Virus record (IMG/VR): IMGVR_UViG_3300015360_000051
Coordinates: 1 to 57,181 of that record
DNA length: 57,181 nt
Direction: 5' to 3' (one strand)
From: a virus
In this document: one piece after another, positions 7,276 through 14,695 of the stretch
Layout: each line of letters begins with the position of its first letter
Position numbering within the stretch: the stretch's first letter is position 1
Made by a program: the position numbers and the translations under genes
Notes under the pieces: generated by a model
The model's database searches: none
Told to the model about the DNA's origin: nothing
Seen by the model: the letters and a program-made list of their open reading frames with translations, nothing else

Positions 7276-9152
7276 TGTCCACCAGACCATTCAGTAATTT
7301 GTCCAAAGTCGTCTATAAGCGGACATATGCCAGAAACGATGGAGGAATTCCTGAAAATTTCTCCGATACTATTGAGCGCATCATAAGAGGGAATACGGAG
7401 GGGCACAACGTCACCGCTCAGGAGGTTGAGCGCCTTAGGTATTTTATGACTGAACGCAAGGCTGGGCCTGCTGGGCGCGGCTGGTGGTGTTCTGGGTCCC
7501 CTGCGCAAAAACGGTTCGGTGGAGCCGCACTGACCAACTGTTGGTTTTTGACGGGTGATGATTGGGCGAATTTCGTGATGGCTCAAGACCTCCTAATGCT
7601 CGGCGGAGGCGTAGGATATAGCGTAGAGCGCCAATTTATCGACTCTCTACCGAGAATTAAAAAAAATGTGTTGATTACCCATAAATCGACCAAGGATGCT
7701 GATTTTATCATCCCGGATAGCCGAGAGGGGTGGTGTGAGCTTACTCGCAGAACGCTGGAGGCGTTTTTCGTGACCGGCAAGGGATTTAATTTCTCGACGG
7801 TGTGTATTCGGCCCACTGGAGAACCCATTGGAGGGTTTGGCGGGGTCGCCAGCGGCCCAAAACCCTTAATCCGGATGGTAGAAAAACTCTGCGGGATATT
7901 CCATTCAAGAGCTGGCCACAAATTGCGCTCGATAGATGCTGCCGATGTAATGTGCAGCGTCGGTGAAATGGTGGTCGCCGGAAATGTAAGGCGCTCCGCT
8001 ATCATCATCATCGGAGATGCGCATGACAAGGAATTTCTGAAAATTAAACGCTGGGACCTAGGCCCCATCCCTACACAGCGAGCGATGGCGAATTTTTCTA
8101 TCATGGCTGAGGACCCGGAGAACGACTTACGTCCTCTATTCTGGGCTACTTACCACCACGGAGAACCTCTCGGGATTGTTAATCGGCATAATATCAGGAA
8201 TTACGGTCGTGGAAGCGCTAATCCAAAAAAGGATTCGGCGATGGGGGTTAACCCGTGCGCTGAGGCCACGTTGGAGGACGGCGAGCCGTGCAACCTCCAG
8301 GAAATCAACTTGGCAGCTATAGAGTCAACACAGGAATTTGCGGAGGCTGCCCGGTTGATGCACCGATACGGTAAGCGGGTCACCATGGAAAAATACCATT
8401 GGGCCAAATCAGACGAGGTCATTAAACGCAACCGGCGCATCGGAACAGGGATTACGGGTTGTCTTCAAAATACCGCCCTGTTCAATGCAAAAGTCCTGGA
8501 TTATGTCTACGAGCAAATCCAGGAAGAGAACGTGTCTTACTCAAAGGAGTTGGAGATTGCTGAGTCCATCAGGACTACGGTCATAAAGCCGTCTGGTAGT
8601 CAATCGAAATTACTAGGCGCGATGGCCGAAGGCATCCATCCGGCCTATAGTAAATACTTGATTCAGCGCATCAGGATTGCATCCAACGACGCATTAATAG
8701 AGCGACTACAAAAGGCCGGACACTACATGGAGCCGGTTGAGAAATTTGACGGGACCCTCGACCCTGAGACGATGGTCGTCGACTTTTATCTAGAGACTCC
8801 GGATGGGTGCCCCATCGCCGATGAGGGGTTCGGGACTCGGGAACAGCTAGATTCTCTCCTGTTGGCTCAAGAGCACTGGGCGGACCAGGCGGTGAGTATC
8901 ACTGTATACTACAAAGAGGAAGACCTGCCCTTCATCAAGGAGTGGGTATCGGACCATCTCCACCGCATCAAAACGATTTCTTTTCTGAAACACGCAGGAC
9001 ACGGGTTCAAACAGGCCCCCAAGGAGCCAATCTCCCGGGAGCAGTTTTCGGAGCTATCCAGCAACATTAGACCTCTAGATATCGAGGGGGTTGGGGATGG
9101 CGAATTAGTGTCAGGTATTGAGTGTGATGGCGGCGCCTGCCCCATCAGATAA
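7275..9152 (+). CDS. nrdJ: Class II (adenosylcobalamin-dependent) ribonucleotide reductase
   Basis: A 625-residue reductase that makes deoxyribonucleotides with a B12-derived radical, needing no oxygen or second subunit. It shows the N-terminal TNCWFL redox Cys, a glycine-rich stretch (MLGGGVGYSVER), the active-site loop NPCAEATLEDGEPCNLQEIN with the radical Cys, and a C-terminal redox tail CDGGACPIR. Length is somewhat below the roughly 740 residues of the monomeric Lactobacillus enzyme. It overlaps the endonuclease gene by one base and ends the 4.3-9.2 kb block. The dNTP supply fits the phage-encoded replisome downstream. Confidence 0.9.
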   Translation: MSTRPFSNLSKVVYKRTYARNDGGIPENFSDTIERIIRGNTEGHNVTAQEVERLRYFMTERKAGPAGRGWWCSGSPAQKRFGGAALTNCWFLTGDDWANFVMAQDLLMLGGGVGYSVERQFIDSLPRIKKNVLITHKSTKDADFIIPDSREGWCELTRRTLEAFFVTGKGFNFSTVCIRPTGEPIGGFGGVASGPKPLIRMVEKLCGIFHSRAGHKLRSIDAADVMCSVGEMVVAGNVRRSAIIIIGDAHDKEFLKIKRWDLGPIPTQRAMANFSIMAEDPENDLRPLFWATYHHGEPLGIVNRHNIRNYGRGSANPKKDSAMGVNPCAEATLEDGEPCNLQEINLAAIESTQEFAEAARLMHRYGKRVTMEKYHWAKSDEVIKRNRRIGTGITGCLQNTALFNAKVLDYVYEQIQEENVSYSKELEIAESIRTTVIKPSGSQSKLLGAMAEGIHPAYSKYLIQRIRIASNDALIERLQKAGHYMEPVEKFDGTLDPETMVVDFYLETPDGCPIADEGFGTREQLDSLLLAQEHWADQAVSITVYYKEEDLPFIKEWVSDHLHRIKTISFLKHAGHGFKQAPKEPISREQFSELSSNIRPLDIEGVGDGELVSGIECDGGACPIR

Positions 9153-9158
9153 TAGTTC

Positions 9159-9196
9159 TTGACAATGGTTCTAGTATCCATTACCATTGGTAATGG
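9159..9196 (+). promoter_or_regulatory. Promoter candidate with palindromic operator-like site
   Basis: TTGACA (9159-9164) and TACCAT (9182-9187) are 17 bases apart. The perfect palindrome CCATTACC-ATT-GGTAATGG (9178-9196) covers the -10 region, where a repressor dimer could block polymerase. It lies in the gap after the reductase and upstream of the gene starting at 9229. The hairpin has no T-run, so it is unlikely to be a terminator. Confidence 0.5.
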
Positions 9197-9228
9197 GATA
9201 GCTTGCGTTCACATCTGGGGAAATAAAT

Positions 9229-10182
9229 TTGTTTTTTGATAATGATGGTGATGGTGACGGTTACACACAAGAAGACGATGTTGTCGAAGAACTTGAAGAA
9301 AAAATCCCATCAAATTTATTGATGGCCTCTGAATCGCCGGTAGAGGACGACTCAGAGATGGCGGAGGCGGAGAGCCGGCTCCATAAGGCTAACCTGTACC
9401 GTCAATTTTTAGTAGGTCGGGTTTTTGCCGGTCATGACGATGATACTGACAGTATCACGCTGGAAGTAGAGAAAGAGTTTCGCGATTTCGCAAAAACTCG
9501 GCTCTCCATCCTACTAGGTATCTCCTCGGCCAAACCCGAAGCCGCACAGCAGCAGTTTTCTGCTGACGAAGTGGAGGTGCTACGATTGGTGGCCAAACGT
9601 ATGAAGGTCGCTACTTCTACGACTGCACCTAGCGTCCCCCCAAAAAATATCGCACCTAGAAAAATGGCGGAACTTAAGCCACGACAGTTGACCCAGACCC
9701 AGACAAAGTCTGCTATCTCCAAGCCTGCGATGAAGCCTGCGATTAAGCCTGCTATCTCCAAGCCTGCGATGGATGCCTCAAATAAGGCTCCTCCTGTCAC
9801 TGCTAGTCCGGTAGACAAAAAAAGGAAAACCGTACCGCAAGACGAAGAGATTATCGAGGAGAGAGGGAGAAAATACAAAGTCGCGTGGCGTGAAGTAAAT
9901 TTCGATTCACTCGACAGGAACTCCCGAGAGCATCTCTCTCAGATGAAAAATGACTCGGCATCAGTACTGCCGGATGGTGTACAGGTAGTTAAGACCTCTG
10001 GTGGGGATTTTTTTAAGATTGTTAAATGCGATTTAACAACACAAAAGAGAAACTCCGCCAGCGTTCCTATGCCTATGGGGCACCAATTCGATGTTATCAG
10101 TGCGATGAGGGCGGCTGAAGCAGTCTCAACAGTGAGTAATTACACGAACACAATCATCACCAAGCTAGGAACAAAAACATGA
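9229..10182 (+). CDS. Hypothetical acidic/Pro-Ala-Lys-rich protein
   Basis: 317 residues, unrecognised. The TTG start at 9229 is preceded by GGGG eight bases upstream, and the N-terminus is strongly acidic (DNDGDGDGY). A low-complexity middle (about residues 160-190) repeats SKPAM/KPAI units coded by near-identical DNA repeats around 9717-9775. A basic stretch and a compact C-terminal region follow. It could be a flexible, multi-part replication accessory or a structural protein; the sequence does not decide. It overlaps the next start (ATGA). Confidence 0.6.
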   Translation: MFFDNDGDGDGYTQEDDVVEELEEKIPSNLLMASESPVEDDSEMAEAESRLHKANLYRQFLVGRVFAGHDDDTDSITLEVEKEFRDFAKTRLSILLGISSAKPEAAQQQFSADEVEVLRLVAKRMKVATSTTAPSVPPKNIAPRKMAELKPRQLTQTQTKSAISKPAMKPAIKPAISKPAMDASNKAPPVTASPVDKKRKTVPQDEEIIEERGRKYKVAWREVNFDSLDRNSREHLSQMKNDSASVLPDGVQVVKTSGGDFFKIVKCDLTTQKRNSASVPMPMGHQFDVISAMRAAEAVSTVSNYTNTIITKLGTKT

Positions 10183-10688
10183 TAGACACAGAATCGACGA
10201 AGCTCAAGAAAAAGTACCAAAAAACGATACTCGAACGGGTGCAGGACTTGGAGAGCTTCCAGCAGTTCCGCGAAGGGGTTGCTAAGCAAATAGGGGACCT
10301 GTGCCGAGTGGTAGAAGCACTGGTATCCCTAGTAGGAGTAGACGACGTTAACAAGGCAGTTCTCGACGCTCGAATCCGAGAGCTTGAGGAACCGGTACAG
10401 AATCAATTAGAGGCGATTAAAGACGCAGTAGAAAAGGGATTGCTAGTTGTGGAGGATTCAGCCACTTCTGGAGAGGTCCTCCTAATCACTTCGCAAAAGG
10501 CCGCTGACGGTACTCAAATGTATCCTTCACGGGTCATTATCCCGTTTCAGGGATATTCTCCTGACGCGCAAGTCCTATTGACAGGCAAGAAGGTTGGAGA
10601 TTTTGTGACCCTGTCAAACGGTTCGACAGTAGAAGTAGTGGCAATATACAAAGCTGCCACTAAAACCCAAAACAAGGAAGTGCAATAG
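10179..10688 (+). CDS. Hypothetical protein with a GreA-like C-terminal segment
   Basis: 169 residues, starting at an ATG that overlaps the preceding stop. The N-terminal two-thirds look helical and coiled. The last ~70 residues contain LLTGKKVGDFVTLSNG followed by TVEVVAIY, which resembles the C-terminal FKBP-like domain of GreA-type factors (GKKVGD..., then E-I-V-x-I). GreA family proteins bind RNA polymerase; whether this one does is inference from a short motif. The stop is TAG, directly followed by the next gene's ATG. Confidence 0.5.
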   Translation: MIDTESTKLKKKYQKTILERVQDLESFQQFREGVAKQIGDLCRVVEALVSLVGVDDVNKAVLDARIRELEEPVQNQLEAIKDAVEKGLLVVEDSATSGEVLLITSQKAADGTQMYPSRVIIPFQGYSPDAQVLLTGKKVGDFVTLSNGSTVEVVAIYKAATKTQNKEVQ

Positions 10689-11783
10689 ATGTCATCGACC
10701 CAGGACGTAAAAGACTTCTTGATAAAAATGGCGGCGTCACATAGGGCGGCCGACAAAAAATCTATCAACAGTAGGACGGCCAGCATTGCAGGCCGGGACC
10801 TACTGTTTATTCAGAATTTGGATGAAGTCTTGGGTCGAGTCTTCCACACCAAGTGGGCTGGTACTAAATTTAGGGGCTACCAGGGGCCGAAAACTCAACG
10901 AACAGAACGCCTGGTCCACGTTGTTATTTCTGATACGCATTTTCAATCGTTAATTGACGGAGAAGAATGCCCCATAGAATATACCGCTCTGCAAGAGAGT
11001 CGGAGGTTCGGCAAGGTCGTCGCGCAAGTGGCGGACTATAAGCGCCAGTATCGGAAACACACTGGACTGCGCGTGAAGTTGCTGGGCGATTTATTCCAGG
11101 GCCAACTCCACGATTTGCGTGAAGGTGCTCCTATGGCTGCTCAGTTCGCCGCCACCTTGCACTATTTAATCCAAGGTATTTCCTATTGGGCGCACGAATT
11201 TAAAGAGGTCCAGGTAGACTGTGCCTCTGGCAACCACGGCCGAAACAAAGCTCGCCATATGGACCGAGCGGTCCAGCAGAAATGGGACTCCATCGAAACG
11301 ATGGTCTATTACTCGCTCAAACAAGCGCTTAAGCCCATTAAAAACGTCAATGTTAAAATCGGCATGAGGCCGTACGTGGTAGAAGAAGTATTTGGCGACA
11401 AGGCTTTTTGGACGCACGGAGACACCGTGCTGAAACCCGGGTACCCCGGCCGGTCCATTAATGTCCAGGCGTTGTATCAACAAATTTGTAGGTGGAACGC
11501 CGCTCGGAAAATTGAAGGACCATTTAAAATGTTCGGCGTAGGGCACGTCCATTTCGGGTCGATTACGAATATGCCCGGAGAAATCGTGATGCTAACAAAC
11601 GGGTGCTTAGTCCCTCCCGACGCATTTGCTATCAGCATTGGGGCCCCGGACGTTACGTGCGGGCAGTATGTGTTCGAGTCTGCTCCTGGACATATCTGCG
11701 GAGACCAACGTTTCGTAAACGTCGACGATGCAGATGACAATAAATCGTATAACGATATCATAAAACCGTTTGTTAATTTTTAA
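10689..11783 (+). CDS. Calcineurin-like metallophosphoesterase
   Basis: 364 residues with the ordered metal-binding motifs of the metallophosphoesterase superfamily: SDTHF (about residue 80), LLGDLF (about 138), SGNHGR (about 180), a downstream THGD and GVGHVHFGS (about 282-290). Members cleave phosphodiesters of DNA, RNA or nucleotides. The substrate here is unknown, but the position just before the polymerase suggests nucleic acid metabolism. It is distinct from the SbcD-like gene at 27305. Confidence 0.8.
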   Translation: MSSTQDVKDFLIKMAASHRAADKKSINSRTASIAGRDLLFIQNLDEVLGRVFHTKWAGTKFRGYQGPKTQRTERLVHVVISDTHFQSLIDGEECPIEYTALQESRRFGKVVAQVADYKRQYRKHTGLRVKLLGDLFQGQLHDLREGAPMAAQFAATLHYLIQGISYWAHEFKEVQVDCASGNHGRNKARHMDRAVQQKWDSIETMVYYSLKQALKPIKNVNVKIGMRPYVVEEVFGDKAFWTHGDTVLKPGYPGRSINVQALYQQICRWNAARKIEGPFKMFGVGHVHFGSITNMPGEIVMLTNGCLVPPDAFAISIGAPDVTCGQYVFESAPGHICGDQRFVNVDDADDNKSYNDIIKPFVNF

Positions 11784-11785
11784 TT

Positions 11786-12175
11786 GTGGACAATAAAGCG
11801 CGCATAAAAGAGCAGATGGCTGAGGTCTACAAGTTTGTGAGAGATGCCTCTCACAATATCAAGGGCGCTGAAGACCGGAAAATACTCGCAGAGGCAGAAC
11901 TCCAGGATGCACAGATACGGTTAGAAGCGTTTAAAGACATCCACACCAGCATTAAGAACAATCCGGAATTCGTGGACCTGAATATGTTTCGAGCCTCTCG
12001 GAAGAAGCTGATAGAGTTTCAAGAAACGTGCCAGTCTATGTCAATAGTTATAAATACTTTGACCGCAACGGTTGACCAATTGACCAAAAAAAAAGAGACT
12101 CTGACGGCTCTTTATGACGAGCTTACGAGGAAATTGATTGCTATGGTTGGGAAGGTGGTCGCATTTCATGAGTAG
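11786..12175 (+). CDS. Coiled-coil protein, unknown
   Basis: 129 residues, starting with GTG 11786 three bases after the previous stop. Nearly the whole protein has heptad-like helical patterning with many Glu, Lys and Gln. No catalytic motif is seen. It terminates at TAG 12173-12175 inside the beginning of the next gene. Confidence 0.6.
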   Translation: MDNKARIKEQMAEVYKFVRDASHNIKGAEDRKILAEAELQDAQIRLEAFKDIHTSIKNNPEFVDLNMFRASRKKLIEFQETCQSMSIVINTLTATVDQLTKKKETLTALYDELTRKLIAMVGKVVAFHE

Positions 12176-12638
12176 TTTTATAGAAAGAGTCCTGAAGAAA
12201 ATATTGCCGCATAAGGACATCGTCAAGGACGATGTACTCTATCTACGTAGGCATTATCTGACTCCTCGTACCTGGCGCTACAAGCTGGTCTTGCACCTAA
12301 TTGCAATGCCTGATATCGACCGGTCGGTGCATGACCATCCGTGGTGGTTCATTACCCTTGTCCTCCGAGGAGGGTATTTGGAGGAGGTCGTGAATAAGCT
12401 CGGGAGGTCGAGCTACCTTGCTCGACGGGCAGGTAGCTGTTTGTTCCGGACAGCTACTCATACTCATAAAATATTAGCCCTCTTTCGGCCGCGAACTTGG
12501 ACTCTGGTCATGATGGGACCTGCTACTCGGGTGTGGGGTTTTTGGGATGCCCAAAACCTTTACACTCCCTGGCACGAATATCTGGCTGACGAGGACGGCC
12601 TTTCTCCGGTACAGTTGCCGGAGGACGCCATTCGATAA
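12168..12638 (+). CDS. Cupin-like protein
   Basis: 156 residues from ATG 12168, which overlaps the previous stop by eight bases; a longer start upstream would read deep into the previous gene and is less likely. HDHPWWFITLVLRGGYLEE matches cupin motif 1 (HxH...G...E) and ATHTHKI resembles motif 2, so a metal-binding beta-barrel is expected. Cupins include dioxygenases, isomerases and binding proteins; the substrate cannot be inferred. Confidence 0.65.
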   Translation: MSSFIERVLKKILPHKDIVKDDVLYLRRHYLTPRTWRYKLVLHLIAMPDIDRSVHDHPWWFITLVLRGGYLEEVVNKLGRSSYLARRAGSCLFRTATHTHKILALFRPRTWTLVMMGPATRVWGFWDAQNLYTPWHEYLADEDGLSPVQLPEDAIR

Positions 12639-12860
12639 ATGCTGACGAAGGTACAAATGCAACAGATGCTTGAGACAGACCCGGATTTTATTTCTATCCG
12701 ACGCTACGGCTACAGCCTGGCAAAATTGGAGGGCCGGTATCCGGATGGGGTCCCAGACCACATCCTCGCTACTGCTCTCCTCCTGACGACTGAGGAGATG
12801 AATTCGAGATATCACCAGATTGTCCTGACCCTCCGAAACCTAATGAGAATCGAAGTTTAA
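12639..12860 (+). CDS. Small hypothetical protein
   Basis: 73 residues starting at the ATG immediately after the preceding TAA. It is mostly helical with a GRYPDGVPDHIL segment. No known family is recognised; inclusion rests on the tight spacing and open frame. Confidence 0.55.
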   Translation: MLTKVQMQQMLETDPDFISIRRYGYSLAKLEGRYPDGVPDHILATALLLTTEEMNSRYHQIVLTLRNLMRIEV

Positions 12861-12863
12861 TCG

Positions 12864-12892
12864 TTGACATAAAATGCCCGATTTGGTATCTT
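12864..12892 (+). promoter_or_regulatory. Sigma70-like promoter for the polymerase operon
   Basis: TTGACA (12864-12869) and TATCTT (12887-12892) are separated by exactly 17 bases, in the only sizeable gap before the polymerase. The predicted leader is about 30 bases, with AAGGG at 12912-12916 upstream of ATG 12929. Confidence 0.6.
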
Positions 12893-12928
12893 TCGTAAAG
12901 TGAAGAATATCAAGGGACAACAAGCTCT

Positions 12929-14695
12929 ATGAGGCAATTCGCGACATGTCACTGTCATCCTGCGTCGTTGGATTCGGGCTCCACTCCAGAAGTTTTCGCA
13001 AAGCGCGAAGTTGAGCTTGGCAGCGGGGTAATCACCTGCACAGACCACGGTTCCCTGGCCGCTGCGCAGCAAATTTACTCACTAGGGAAAAAGTACAACC
13101 TCACCCCAGTAATAGGGTTAGAGGGGTACTTCCGCGATGACAACTGTCCAATCCTAAAGGATTCTGGGATTGCTAAAACAGATATCATTCCTAGAGGAAT
13201 GGATTCTGACAAGTGGAAGACGGAACACCCTGACGGGTCGTTTTTTGAATACCTCAAATATCAGCACATCACTACCCATTTTATGGATTATGCGGCCTAT
13301 CAAAAGGGCGTGCAGTTGTTGTCTAGGGCCGATGCTCGGGCGGAGCGACATGGGAGCGAACTGAAGCCTTTGTTTGAGTGGTCGGATATCGAGGAACTAG
13401 CGGCGCAGCCGGGTACCGTGGCTACGTCGAGCTGCCTCATCGGAATGATTCAACGTCATTTATTCGACGCAAAAAAGCCGGACATCGCAAAAAAATACTT
13501 CGACAGGATGCTACACCTATTCGGAGACCGATTTTATGTCGAGGTTTTCCCACATGCGTGCACCCATAACTGGAGCAAGGCGATTCTTGTCAAAGCTCTG
13601 GGGCCGGATGGTTCCGAACATGACCTGAAGTTCTATTTCACAAAGAAAATCAAAACTACGACCAATCTCACACTAGATGCCGAGGACCTAGAAGCGAGAT
13701 TTAACGGGGGAGAGAGACTTGGGAAACTCGCTGAGATTTCCCACTATCGGAAGTGGGTCACGTTCGAGAGAGGTCCGTTCGAGGTCGTTTCGGTCGAACG
13801 CCGAGAAGGGTTTTTTAGGAACGAGTGCTCTCCAGTGGCCCCGGATGGGGATATCCAGTGGGGGTGCAATAAATACGTACTCGCAATGGCGGAGAAAAAT
13901 GGAGTTAAGGTCCTTATCGCTGACGACAGCCATTTTGCGTACCCTGAGGAAAAAATCTACCAGGATGTTCGCCTCGCGCAATCCGGAGATTGGAAATTCC
14001 ATAACTCATACCACCGCCAAACTTCGGAAGAAGCCTGGCATCATTTTCGCGACAAGCTCGACATCAAGCTCGACATGTTCGAGGGGTGGGTAGACAACAC
14101 TCAAGAGTGGGCTAGTCGGTTCAAAAATTTTAAACTAGAGACCTCGCCAAGTCTGCCTACTAAATTTTTCCCCTCTGACTCCTTGAAATTTACAAAGGAA
14201 CTGATTCTCAAAAACGGTAGAATGCCGCAGGACCCGAAATACCTTGCAAGACTCAAGCTAGAGATAGACATCCTGCATAAAAACGGGACGATAGACCTGC
14301 TGCCTTATTTTCACATTGACGAGGAGGTTTGCAAGCTCTACGAAAACCAGGGGTGGCTCACGGGGCCGGGTCGTGGGTCCGCTGCTGGATTGCTAATCTG
14401 CTATCTGTTAGGTATTACTCATATCGACCCGATAAAATACGGACTCTCACTAGAGCGCTTTATCACGTTGGACCGTATTAAATCCGGTAAAATGCCAGAC
14501 ATCGACCAGGACCTTCCTTTCCGCGAGCCATTGGCTGGACAGGATGACGTAAATGTGGTAGAATTCGAGGCCGAAGATGGCAGTAAGCATATCCTCCCGG
14601 AAGATTTTAGGATTGAGACCGATATGGGGTTACTAACTGTCAGACAGGCTCTTGCGCAGGGAGCCGATATCGCACCGTGGTGGGAGAGCCGTTAG
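12929..14695 (+). CDS. dnaE: DNA polymerase III alpha-type polymerase, N-terminal part (PHP and palm)
   Basis: 588 residues ending at TAG 14693-14695. It begins with a PHP domain (CHCHPASLDSG, TCTDHG, VIGLEGYF). It continues through the conserved ADDSHF region to the palm motif LTGPGRGSAAG and MPDIDQD, giving catalytic Asp pair D524/D526. After MPDIDQD there is an extra segment (EAEDGSKHILPEDFRIETD and onward) before the stop. The third catalytic Asp lies in the next reading frame, which continues in the same phase after the TAG. Either two subunits assemble, or the TAG is read through. Confidence 0.85.
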   Translation: MRQFATCHCHPASLDSGSTPEVFAKREVELGSGVITCTDHGSLAAAQQIYSLGKKYNLTPVIGLEGYFRDDNCPILKDSGIAKTDIIPRGMDSDKWKTEHPDGSFFEYLKYQHITTHFMDYAAYQKGVQLLSRADARAERHGSELKPLFEWSDIEELAAQPGTVATSSCLIGMIQRHLFDAKKPDIAKKYFDRMLHLFGDRFYVEVFPHACTHNWSKAILVKALGPDGSEHDLKFYFTKKIKTTTNLTLDAEDLEARFNGGERLGKLAEISHYRKWVTFERGPFEVVSVERREGFFRNECSPVAPDGDIQWGCNKYVLAMAEKNGVKVLIADDSHFAYPEEKIYQDVRLAQSGDWKFHNSYHRQTSEEAWHHFRDKLDIKLDMFEGWVDNTQEWASRFKNFKLETSPSLPTKFFPSDSLKFTKELILKNGRMPQDPKYLARLKLEIDILHKNGTIDLLPYFHIDEEVCKLYENQGWLTGPGRGSAAGLLICYLLGITHIDPIKYGLSLERFITLDRIKSGKMPDIDQDLPFREPLAGQDDVNVVEFEAEDGSKHILPEDFRIETDMGLLTVRQALAQGADIAPWWESR

